In this document: in pieces, positions 9,357 through 16,804 of the stretch
Layout of the letters: each line of letters starts with the position of its first letter
Position numbering within the stretch: the first letter of the stretch is position 1
Source: Desulfosporosinus hippei DSM 8344
GTDB lineage: Bacteria; Bacillota; Desulfitobacteriia; Desulfitobacteriales; Desulfitobacteriaceae
Direction of reading: 5' to 3'
NCBI RefSeq assembly: GCF_900100785.1
Contig: NZ_FNCP01000001.1
Span: 248,001 to 312,000 of the forward strand
Length of the DNA stretch: 64,000 nt
Made by a program: the position numbers and the translations under genes
Notes under the pieces: generated by a model
What the model saw: the letters and a program-made list of their open reading frames with translations, nothing else
Database searches by the model: none
What the model was told of the DNA's origin: nothing

Positions 9357-9483
9357 TGCCAAACACTCCCCTTTTCGATGTTCGTAGTTCGATATTCGTG
9401 GTTCGAACTGGATTCATCATAATATTTCTTAATCGCACTTATTAAAGTTTTCATTTGTTTAGTTCGATGTAAAAGATGTGATC
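9357..9483. repeat. Short TTCG-rich repeats between cheA and cheW
   Basis: The 127-base gap contains near-direct copies of GTTCG(A/T) words between about 9376 and 9412 (TTCGATGTTCG, TAGTTCGATATTCG, TGGTTCGAAC). The pattern looks like a small degenerate array rather than a defined operator. No terminator is evident, so cheW is probably co-transcribed with cheA. Confidence 0.4.
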
Positions 9484-11682
9484 CTAGCTTCTTCTTGTAA
9501 CTAAGACATCTTGAATTAAGGAACCAATATCCAGGATCAAGGTTACTTTTCCGTCTCCCAGAATCGTAGCCCCGGCAATTCCGGGGAGATTCGTTAAGAA
9601 ATCACCTAATGATTTAATAACAACTTCCTGTTGACCACGCAGTTCATCCACGATAAGCCCTAATGCTTTATCTCCAAAGCCTACCACTACAACAAAGACT
9701 TCACTGCTTTCATCCTCCGGTGTGGGTAGATCAAACTTTTCTTGTAAAGAAATCAACGGTAAAGTGTTTCCCCGGAGTTGAACCATTGGCAGACCGCCTA
9801 CAGTCTTTATGTCCTCTCGACTAACTAAAAGAGTCTCTAGAACCGAGGAAAGGGGCACAGCATAGATTTCTTGTCCAACTTCGACAAGGAGAGCTTGAAT
9901 AATTGCCAGGGTCAAGGGCAAGCGAATAGTAAAGGTACTTCCTTTCCCTTTGCGGGTGGTAATATCCACCATACCCCCCAGATTATTTAAGGCCTTCTTA
10001 ACGACATCCATTCCAACCCCTCGGCCCGATATGTCTGTTACCACATCTGCAGTGCTAAATCCCGGCAAGAAGATTAGATTAGCGATATCCCGTTCGGATA
10101 GTTCTTCCCGCTCTCCAATCAGTCCCTTGGCAACAGCTTTGGTGCGGATTTTTTCCAGATCTAAGCCTGCCCCATCATCCGAAATAAGAATCGCTATGTG
10201 ATTCCCTTCATGATAAGCATTGAGGGTAATAGTACCAACTTCGGATTTACCGGCGGCCTTACGATCTTCAGGAGACTCAATACCATGATCCACTGAATTT
10301 CGAATGAGATGCATCAGTGGATCCCCAATGACTTCAACAACGGTCTTATCCAGTTCCGTATCTTCTCCTTTTAAGACCAGATCAATTTCCTTACCGGTTT
10401 TCTTGGCCAAATCACGAACTAAACGTGGAAAACGATTAAAGACCGTGCCAATGGCCACCATTCTCAAGCGCATAACACTTTCTTGCAGGTCATTCATTAA
10501 ACGACCCAGGTAAACATTTGCCTCGTTCAAATTATTGACCATAACATCTGTACTGTATTGAGCCTTTAAATCCAAGCCAATTTGCACTAACCGAGTCCTG
10601 GTAATAACCATTTCACCGACAAGATTAATCAAATTGTCCATACGAACCGTATCAACACGGATCGTATGCACTTGAGTGTTGCCTTCTCCCTGAATTGCTT
10701 CATTTGCTCCGGAAGTTTTCGCCACAATTTTTGGCTCTACTTTAGCTTTCTGAACAACAGCAGGTTTGACAACTTTTTCTTCAGCTATGGTGTTGGAGGC
10801 AGTTTCAGGAGCTGCTTCTAAATCTATACCAGGCGTTTTTTCAACCTTTTTATCTTCTTCAAGATTAGCTTCTTCAGGTGAATTTAGATTTGGATATAGG
10901 TGTACCACCACATCTACCAGTTCGGAAATCTCCAGCAGTTCTCTACGGATCTCCTCACGGGGCTCATCGCAATTCACGAGCATGTAGAACTCTTCCCCAT
11001 TGCCAACTTCCAAATCCTCAATACTTGGTACAAGCTTAATTACCGAGCCTATCCCTTCAAGGCGCTGAGTCGCCATGACTGCTCGAACTGCCTTCATAAG
11101 AGTATTGGGGCCAAGTTTAACATCTATTTGATAAACCCCATGTCCTAGACTTTGAGCATCGCTAACTTTTTCAAGTTCGTCTGGTGTTAACTCAAAGTTC
11201 TGCGGAACAAACTTCGCGACCTCTTCAGCTTCAGCTTGAGGGATCTGAGGATCTTTAGCTTCAACTGCGATCTCCCCATCTAATAATTCCCGCATGGTAG
11301 AGGCTAAATCTTGAAACTCAATGCTGATTTCCTCGCGCTGCTCAACCTGAGCTAACATCGCTTTCACGCGATCAGTCACCGCTAATAATACATCAATCAT
11401 TTCCAGCGAAACATCCATTTTTCCCTGCCGCAAATGATCCAATAAATCTTCGGCAGCATGGGTTAGGGCAACAATTGGCGTGAACCCCATTGTTCCTGAA
11501 GCTCCCTTTAGGCTGTGAGCTGAGCGGAACAGATCGTTGATGAGTCCAATATTCCCCCCCTCTTTCTCAAGCTGTAAGAGACCAGCTCCGAGCTTTTCAA
11601 TCTGTTCTTGAGAATCCAACAGATAAAACTCTACAAACTCTCCCAGATCGACCCCTTGATTCTTGTTGTCGTTTTGACTCAC
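9484..11682 (-). CDS. cheA: Chemotaxis sensor histidine kinase CheA
   Basis: CheA autophosphorylates in response to chemoreceptors and passes phosphate to CheY and CheB. The domain order is complete: P1 HPt (His56 in SAHSLKGASG), a linker/P2 region (about 130-330, acidic and Val/Lys/Glu-rich), P3 dimerisation (DNLINLVGEMVITRTRL), P4 ATPase (LIRNSVDHGIE N-box, DDGAGLD G1, GFSTADVVTDISGRGVGMDVV) and P5 CheW-like (PLTLAIIQALLVEVG). The start is GTG after an AGGGGTGG site. It is the first gene of the leftward chemotaxis/flagellar operon visible here. Confidence 0.97.
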   Translation of the reverse strand: MSQNDNKNQGVDLGEFVEFYLLDSQEQIEKLGAGLLQLEKEGGNIGLINDLFRSAHSLKGASGTMGFTPIVALTHAAEDLLDHLRQGKMDVSLEMIDVLLAVTDRVKAMLAQVEQREEISIEFQDLASTMRELLDGEIAVEAKDPQIPQAEAEEVAKFVPQNFELTPDELEKVSDAQSLGHGVYQIDVKLGPNTLMKAVRAVMATQRLEGIGSVIKLVPSIEDLEVGNGEEFYMLVNCDEPREEIRRELLEISELVDVVVHLYPNLNSPEEANLEEDKKVEKTPGIDLEAAPETASNTIAEEKVVKPAVVQKAKVEPKIVAKTSGANEAIQGEGNTQVHTIRVDTVRMDNLINLVGEMVITRTRLVQIGLDLKAQYSTDVMVNNLNEANVYLGRLMNDLQESVMRLRMVAIGTVFNRFPRLVRDLAKKTGKEIDLVLKGEDTELDKTVVEVIGDPLMHLIRNSVDHGIESPEDRKAAGKSEVGTITLNAYHEGNHIAILISDDGAGLDLEKIRTKAVAKGLIGEREELSERDIANLIFLPGFSTADVVTDISGRGVGMDVVKKALNNLGGMVDITTRKGKGSTFTIRLPLTLAIIQALLVEVGQEIYAVPLSSVLETLLVSREDIKTVGGLPMVQLRGNTLPLISLQEKFDLPTPEDESSEVFVVVVGFGDKALGLIVDELRGQQEVVIKSLGDFLTNLPGIAGATILGDGKVTLILDIGSLIQDVLVTRRS

Positions 11683-12150
11683 GCCTCGCCACCCCTATCT
11701 TTTTTGATACAATACTACTAATTACTTCGTAAGTCATCATATAATGATATGAATCCTAATAATCGCCTAGCTTATCTATGTATTAGATCGCATGAAGGGA
11801 TAAATTTCCTCAATTACTTTTTATTCGCCATTTTTTTTAGAATTCCTCCAAAAAAACATATAAAGATATTTCCCTTAAACTATTCTTATAGTAGCATCAA
11901 GTCATAAAAACGTATATACTTTTTTCGACAAATTACTCATGTATTTTTTGTAAAATTCTTGGAAAAAACAAATTTATAGAAAAAAATGTATGCTTGCTAA
12001 CAATAGCACTCTGGGCACAACCACAATATAGTAAATTTGTCACAACTTTATAGGACTTTTGGGCAAAAAGAACCAGGAAGCGAAAAACGCTTCCTGGTTC
12101 TTTTAAGGGAATAGTATAGCTATAAAGAGATTACTTTGTATAATGAAGCT
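11683..12150. other. Upstream region of cheA with a Spo0A-box match
   Basis: This AT-rich 468-base stretch has no gene. On the minus strand at 11922-11932 it reads TTTGTCGAAAA, a full match to the Spo0A box core TGTCGAA with its A/T flanks, about 240 bases upstream of cheA. No sigma-28 type promoter was found here; the cheA operon is therefore probably driven by a housekeeping promoter not clearly recognised. The right part holds the terminator of the fliD operon. Confidence 0.45.
12065..12104 (-). terminator. Intrinsic terminator after the fliD-fliS operon
   Basis: A perfect 17-bp stem (12066-12082 with 12088-12104) with a 5-base A loop on the plus strand. Read on the minus strand the stem is followed by a T run, so it ends leftward transcripts from the second flaG gene and insulates cheA. 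Confidence 0.85.
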
Positions 12151-12522
12151 TCAGACGAATTCATCAAACAATAGGCCCGCGTCTTGAGTAAATGATCTTA
12201 AGATATCTAACGCCCTTTTAGGTTCGATTTGATTTAACAACTCTCCGCTTGGTTGATCAATTATTTTCACTGTAAAGCTTTCGGATTCTTCATGAACACT
12301 AAACTCTAATCCTTTGTCGATTATCCCCATTAGCCGATTAAGCTTTTCCACCGCTTTTTCAACTTCTTCGCGAGGTATCTCTTCACGAGCCGAAGGAATA
12401 TCCCCTTTTCTGTCAATAACTTTTCTGGCAGTTTCCAAGGATCGATCGAGTTTTTGTCCGGGAAATGCATCCAGCGGAATCATTGTGGAATGAGTATTGG
12501 GCTGAATAGGATTAATCATCAT
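12151..12522 (-). CDS. FlaG family protein (second copy)
   Basis: A 123-residue protein whose C-terminal half matches the FlaG domain (IIDKGLEFSVHEESESFTV, then KIIDQPSGELLNQIEPKRALDIL). FlaG proteins are small cytoplasmic proteins tied to filament length and cap assembly; their molecular role is unclear. The N-terminal half is charged and specific to this copy. Two ATGs in a row follow GGAGGG; the second, at 12519, has better spacing. It is the last gene of the fliD operon, which also starts with a FlaG gene. Confidence 0.8.
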   Translation of the reverse strand: MMINPIQPNTHSTMIPLDAFPGQKLDRSLETARKVIDRKGDIPSAREEIPREEVEKAVEKLNRLMGIIDKGLEFSVHEESESFTVKIIDQPSGELLNQIEPKRALDILRSFTQDAGLLFDEFV

Positions 12523-12543
12523 AAATCCCTCCTATATCACCAA

Positions 12544-12876
12544 TTATCTTTTCCAATTCATATTATTGACGGCCGTGGTGCTTGCAGCGTTATAGGCTTC
12601 AGATACTTGATGTTGTTTCTTAGATCTGCCCATTCGAATCTGTAAATTATCTGTAATAGTCTGACTATCTTTTTGTATGTTCTTTATCAAACTTCGGCCT
12701 TCAGGTGAGAGCTTAAAGCCATCATCGGGAGTCTGATCAATCAGCTTTTGCAACAGGTCTCGCTGTTTCAGCAGGTCATAGAAAAGTTCCATATCCTGCT
12801 TAGCCAAGAATTTAATCATTTCTTTGGTTAAAAACCAATAATCTTGCCACAAAGCTTGAACTGCTTTTTTCTCCAT
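12544..12876 (-). CDS. FliT-like flagellar protein
   Basis: A 110-residue, all-helical, charged protein (MEKKAVQALWQDYWFLTKEMIKFL). The position directly after fliS, the length and the helical content fit FliT, the export chaperone of the filament cap FliD. The start overlaps the fliS stop (TAATG), so translation is coupled. FliT sequences diverge strongly in Firmicutes, so the name is an inference from context; an unrelated chaperone is possible. Confidence 0.65.
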   Translation of the reverse strand: MEKKAVQALWQDYWFLTKEMIKFLAKQDMELFYDLLKQRDLLQKLIDQTPDDGFKLSPEGRSLIKNIQKDSQTITDNLQIRMGRSKKQHQVSEAYNAASTTAVNNMNWKR

Positions 12877-13265
12877 TACTTGCCAACTGCTCGAGCAACA
12901 TGAGTCTGTTTCATGGCCTCAACCCAGGTATCCCGAAGTTCAAGCAACATACCTTTTGCCTGCTGCAATTGTGCCACATCTTTTTTCATATTGCCTTGAA
13001 TCAGGCAGTGTTCAATGTATTCATAAAGCTGAGCCCAAGTTTTCGAAAGTTCGTAGCTCATATCCAAGGTGTGCATAAACTCACGCACGATGTCCTGTAC
13101 TCGCATATTCGCGTTATGAGATTTTTGAGTATCTCCTTGCTCCATCGCTATGATACTTTCAGCCAGAAACCTCAACGCTCCATTATAAAGCAGTAAAGTC
13201 AATTGTTCAGGCGAAGACGTCATGATCTGTTGATTTTTATAAGCACTCGCTATTTGCTGATTCAT
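12876..13265 (-). CDS. fliS: Flagellin export chaperone FliS
   Basis: FliS binds the C-terminus of flagellin in the cytoplasm and, in Bacillus, also meets FliW. The sequence has the family pattern: YKNQQIMTSSPEQLTLLLYNGALRFL at the start, NANMRVQDIVREFMHTLDM in the centre. Length 129 is normal. A GGGGGC site lies 6 bases before the ATG. It follows fliD by 44 bases. Confidence 0.95.
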   Translation of the reverse strand: MNQQIASAYKNQQIMTSSPEQLTLLLYNGALRFLAESIIAMEQGDTQKSHNANMRVQDIVREFMHTLDMSYELSKTWAQLYEYIEHCLIQGNMKKDVAQLQQAKGMLLELRDTWVEAMKQTHVARAVGK

Positions 13266-13309
13266 AAGATAGCCCCCTTATAATACCAATATTCTATTCA
13301 AAAAAGCCT

Positions 13310-14932
13310 TTATTCACTACTTCCCAACATAGATGATAACCAGGTGCTTTGACTATTCAACTGCTGTAAGGCCACTTCCATGGCATTATACTGTTTATAG
13401 TAAGCTGTTTGCATTGAGTCGAATCTGTCTTCAGCAATAGTAATCTGTTTTTCATATTCAGCAATCTTCTTAGCATAATTGCTCTCCGTATCGTATTGGG
13501 CATTAGCGGTGGTACTGGCAATTTGATCCAGCTGATCCATAGCGGCTTTTATTCCGTCATATAATCGTCCGGCTATTCCCTGAGTTTTAGTATCCGTTGT
13601 ACCATCTGCATTGGTTGTCCCACTAGCAGCGAATAATTCATATAGCACATTGGGATTGGCATTTAAAGCTTTTTTTAAATCATCCGTATCCAAATAGAGC
13701 TTGCCGCCCTCAGTATAGTCTTTTCCTGTAGTAATGCCGATGGAAGCTCCACTATTATAGGTGGTTTTCTTCCCGGTTTCCGGGTCATATGTACTGGTGA
13801 TGCCAGAAACAAAGCCGGAGAATGAGTTACGCATGGTGTTAACTAGGCTCGTCAAGGTCGAATCGTTATGAAGCATCCCACTCTTCGCTTTAGCTTCCCA
13901 AGAAGTAATCTCGGAATCCTTCATGTCCGCTTTCTGGGCATCGGTGAGAGGTAGATAATCACTGTAACGCGTCTCTTCAATCAGACCATTGAGCTCATCA
14001 AGAATTTTGTTGTAGGAATCGACTAAGTTTTGAATATTAGTTACTGCTGTATCTGTATCATTACTAACACTAACGCTGATTGCAGTTCCTGAAGCCAACT
14101 TAGCTTCAATATCAGCCCCAGACAGATCAGAAGATAAGCCCGTCAAATTATAAGTTACTCCGGAGATGCTAAAAGTGTTTTTCGCCTGGGTCAAGTGAAT
14201 CCCATCAAGCATGAATTCCGCATCTTGACCTTTAACTCCTGAAGAACTCACTTCCGAGGGAAGTTTCAACTTATCAACAAAAAAATCAGCACCCCAACTG
14301 CCATCATTTTCATCATCAGGGGTAATTGTAATTCCCGCTGTGGAGCCAGTTGATGTCGTTGACATGAAAAAGCGATCTAAAGTGCTATCATAACTGGCCT
14401 TCACATTAATACCGGCCTTATTAATTTGGCTAACAAGGTCATTAATGCTTCCGGCAGGGTCGATGGCAATCTCAGCACTGGTATCTCCATTGGTTATCTT
14501 AAATTTATAAGTTCCCGTAGGCGCAGTGCCGCCATAAAACTGGCTGGTAATCGTATCCTTGCTTGCCCCCGTCGTTATGCTGCTGGAACTGGTCAAATTC
14601 ACTCCACTAGCTAACTGCGCAACTACCAAAGAATGTGTGACATCAGCTGCATCTGCGATAGCCGTCACAGTAGCTACCGAAGTATTGCTGGACGTAACCT
14701 TATTGGGACTCAAAGTCCCCTGAAGTTTATAGTTAAATACAGAATCGCGAAATTTACTGATATCATCATACACCGAATTATAGGTAGATTTCTGCCATTC
14801 TGCGATTGTTTTCTTCTGTATTAAAGCATCCTCTTTTGCTTGCTGACCTGACATTAAACTTTTAACCATGGAGTCAATATCCATACCTGAACCGGACAAG
14901 CCATAGACTCCCCCTACCGATCCAACTGCCAT
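13310..14932 (-). CDS. fliD: Flagellar filament capping protein FliD (HAP2)
   Basis: FliD forms the cap under which flagellin subunits polymerise. The start MAVGSVGGVYGLSGSGMDIDSMVKSLM is typical, and AGGAGG lies 8 bases upstream; a GTG three codons earlier is inside the ribosome site. The N-terminal helical domain is followed by Ser/Thr/Gly-rich beta regions, with Flagellin_IN-like KFKITNGDTSAEIAIDPAGS near 145, and a C-terminal coiled coil (about 480-540). Length 540 is normal for Clostridia. Confidence 0.95.
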   Translation of the reverse strand: MAVGSVGGVYGLSGSGMDIDSMVKSLMSGQQAKEDALIQKKTIAEWQKSTYNSVYDDISKFRDSVFNYKLQGTLSPNKVTSSNTSVATVTAIADAADVTHSLVVAQLASGVNLTSSSSITTGASKDTITSQFYGGTAPTGTYKFKITNGDTSAEIAIDPAGSINDLVSQINKAGINVKASYDSTLDRFFMSTTSTGSTAGITITPDDENDGSWGADFFVDKLKLPSEVSSSGVKGQDAEFMLDGIHLTQAKNTFSISGVTYNLTGLSSDLSGADIEAKLASGTAISVSVSNDTDTAVTNIQNLVDSYNKILDELNGLIEETRYSDYLPLTDAQKADMKDSEITSWEAKAKSGMLHNDSTLTSLVNTMRNSFSGFVSGITSTYDPETGKKTTYNSGASIGITTGKDYTEGGKLYLDTDDLKKALNANPNVLYELFAASGTTNADGTTDTKTQGIAGRLYDGIKAAMDQLDQIASTTANAQYDTESNYAKKIAEYEKQITIAEDRFDSMQTAYYKQYNAMEVALQQLNSQSTWLSSMLGSSE

Positions 14933-14962
14933 ACGAAGCACCTCCTATCTGTCGACATACCG

Positions 14963-15358
14963 CTATATTTTCTTATCCAATAAAATCCCGACATAATCTC
15001 TGATGGCCGCCATTGTATCAAGAAACTCGCTGGAGGGAAATTCTTTTAATACTTTATTATTAGCTCGGTCAACGACTTGCACCATTAGCTGATTAGTTTT
15101 CTCATGAACTTCAAATTGAATATTGGCGTCCATTGCTTGTATAAACTTATTCATCGCCTCAGTCATCTGGGTAACATCATGTAAATCAACTGGCTTTTTC
15201 TTGACTTTGTCGTCTGATAAAGCAGTCAGGGATTTATCCGTTCCTTCACCCATCTTGGAAGCTAATTCATTAGCAACAGCCACTGTACGGGAAGTTGTTT
15301 GCCCCACCTGAGCAGAACTTATGAGATCTACTGGAATCTTTACTGCGCTGATATCCAA
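14963..15358 (-). CDS. flaG: FlaG family flagellar protein
   Basis: The C-terminal half has the FlaG domain (MDANIQFEVHEKTNQLMVQ, then VVDRANNKVLKEFPSSEFLDTM, ending YVGILLDKKI). The best ribosome site, AGAGGTG, sits 6 bases before a TTG, giving 131 residues; the frame is also open from a TTG at 15379 with a weaker site. It heads the fliD operon and has a sigma-28 like promoter about 35-60 bases upstream. FlaG is known to affect filament length. Confidence 0.85.
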   Translation of the reverse strand: MDISAVKIPVDLISSAQVGQTTSRTVAVANELASKMGEGTDKSLTALSDDKVKKKPVDLHDVTQMTEAMNKFIQAMDANIQFEVHEKTNQLMVQVVDRANNKVLKEFPSSEFLDTMAAIRDYVGILLDKKI

Positions 15359-15391
15359 ATCAAACACCTCTAAACTCAATCTCTGCTAATT

Positions 15392-15419
15392 ATATCGTAA
15401 GAAGTAATCCAAAGCTTTA
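15392..15419 (-). promoter_or_regulatory. Putative sigma-28 (SigD/FliA) promoter of the flaG-fliD operon
   Basis: On the minus strand TAAA, a 16-base spacer, then TACGATAT. This compares with TAAA-N15-GCCGATAA/T for sigma-28. The -10 element shares six of eight bases. It lies just upstream of flaG, the expected position for a late flagellar operon. Confidence 0.6.
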
Positions 15420-15617
15420 GGGGAAAGGGGAAATTTTTTGCCATTAATTCATCTTGGGTATTAAAAAACCGTTCAAAAATTCATTTAGTTTTAAATTGTC
15501 CGATTTGGCTTCAGTGTTCATTTTCAGTAGTGCAAACTAATCTGGTCTACGATACTCTCCTGAAATATAAATGGCCCACAAGAAAAAAGGAGGTCAATTT
15601 TTAGGGTATTACTAGCA

Positions 15618-15735
15618 TTAACGGGGTAACTGAAGTATCCCTTGAGGCTATTGATTGGATTGAGAAGCTTAGGAAGATTATTGTTCTTTTGGAACGTATC
15701 ATATCTTTAGCATATCAACGTATCGGATGCGGTAT
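15618..15735 (-). pseudogene. Decayed flagellin 3' end
   Basis: On the minus strand this stretch aligns by eye with the last about 118 bases of the intact flagellin gene. Shared blocks are GTTCCAAAAGAACAA, the block around CAGCCTCAAGG (here AGCCTCAAGG) and the end ACTCCGTTAA (here CCCCGTTAA). Frame and many codons are lost, and nothing recognisable of the 5' part remains. It implies that a second flagellin gene once lay in tandem downstream of the present one. Confidence 0.65.
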
Positions 15736-15837
15736 AAATTTATAAAAATTTCAGACTTCTCAGGGGTTTTCGGGTAGTGTTTTAATGAATATGTGCATTG
15801 AAAACAGCCTTTGGCGTCAAAAACCGTGCACATGGGG

Positions 15838-16113
15838 TTAAAATCAAATAGTGCACCGGTGCACCATTTGGCCTCTCTTCCCCGACGGGGAGTAACTCAC
15901 TGATTAAGTTGGCCTTTAAGCCACTCTCCATGGTATATCAGCTCAACGGCGTTGCTAAGCAGCATTTTGCCGTTTTGTTCCTTAATAAAGTTATGCTCGG
16001 ACTTCGATTTGCTCACGCGTCCTGTTGGAAATTTCCGTCCTCATACCGGCTGCCCATCTTTGGCGGATTGCCCAAAGACCGAGTTGAATATTGAGGTAAA
16101 AATTGTAATATTA
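15838..16113 (-). repeat. Copy A of a dispersed repeat with a 24-base palindrome
   Basis: Read on the minus strand, this segment matches 28971-29135 in order: GATGGGCAG.CGGTATGA, GACGC.TGAGCAAATCGA, CGGCAAAATGCTGCTTA, GGGGAAGAG.GGCCAAATGG, then a palindrome (15846-15869, halves AAATGGTGCACC and GGTGCACTATTT with one mismatch). Copy A has about 80 more bases in the middle. A 43-codon open frame (VSKSKSEHNFIKEQNGKM ... EWLKGQLNQ stop) crosses it, so it may be the tail of a dead gene, possibly of a mobile element. I do not recognise the family. Confidence 0.55.
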
Positions 16114-16140
16114 TGGTTGCCTAAGGGAAAAAAGAGGTAG

Positions 16141-16740
16141 CTAGAAAGCCCTATCTAGGCTTCCCTCAGATTTTACGCACGTTAGCGCTTCTAATTTCAC
16201 AAGAAATATACGCTCCAATAAGCCTTTAGACGAAAGTCAACGGAGACAAGAGCATGCGAGAAAAGCAGGTTTAACTGGCAAACTAGGCCGTATAAAGGCT
16301 TCGATTAATTGGCATTATCTGTCGGTATGGTAGATATGGATCCGGTCTGCCATAAGTAAGCCGACAGACATAACAGGTGAAGCTTGGATTAGTGAACTCC
16401 AGTCAATGTCTCAGGAAGGCTGGACATCGTCAGCTAAACGGGATCTACCTGTAGTCCGATTCTGCTAATATCTATCTCGATAAACTTGATCGCTTCAATA
16501 ACATATATTATCGAACGGGAGCAAAAGTCGTCGTAAACGTAGTGCTTATACCAGTATTCATTGAAAAGCTACGTAATGCTGAATATTCGACGGAAAGCGG
16601 TGAAGAAATCAGCAATCTGGTAAGAATTCGCCTATTTATCCACCTCACCGATGGACGCCCTTTCCCTTAGCTAACGGTTGGCACTATCACTCCATGTTGG
16701 ACTTGCACCGACGAGTAAGCGCCTAAGCTGAGCGCACCGA
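16141..16740. pseudogene. Region with a start-less coding remnant
   Basis: No intact gene is seen. On the plus strand 16455-16670 is open for about 71 codons without a usable start (NIYLDKLDRFNNIYYRTGAK ... STESGEEISNLVRIRLF, stop TAG) and has normal codon texture, so it looks like the broken 3' end of a gene of unknown family. A long inverted repeat (TCTGTCGG.TATGG at about 16319 against CCATA...CCGACAGA ending about 16367) lies just before it. Confidence 0.35.
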
Positions 16741-16768
16741 AAGAAGCCAGGAGCAAACGCCCCTGGCC
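16741..16768 (-). terminator. Terminator of the flagellin gene
   Basis: On the minus strand GCCAGGGGC, loop GTTT, GCTCCTGGC (9 pairs, one G-U), followed by TTCTTTC. It begins about 37 bases after the flagellin stop codon, as expected for a single strongly expressed gene. Confidence 0.8.
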
Positions 16769-16804
16769 CTGTGATAAACTTTATTAACTTGCCTTCTAAG
16801 CCAA

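Noticed and set aside
11683-12060. A sigma-28 promoter for cheA
   Set aside because: No CGATA-type -10 with a TAAA -35 was found on the minus strand in this region.
15909-16094. 61-codon plus-strand open frame in the flagellin-flaG gap
   Set aside because: It lacks a ribosome site and runs antisense to the dispersed repeat copy A, whose minus strand carries the homologous sequence.
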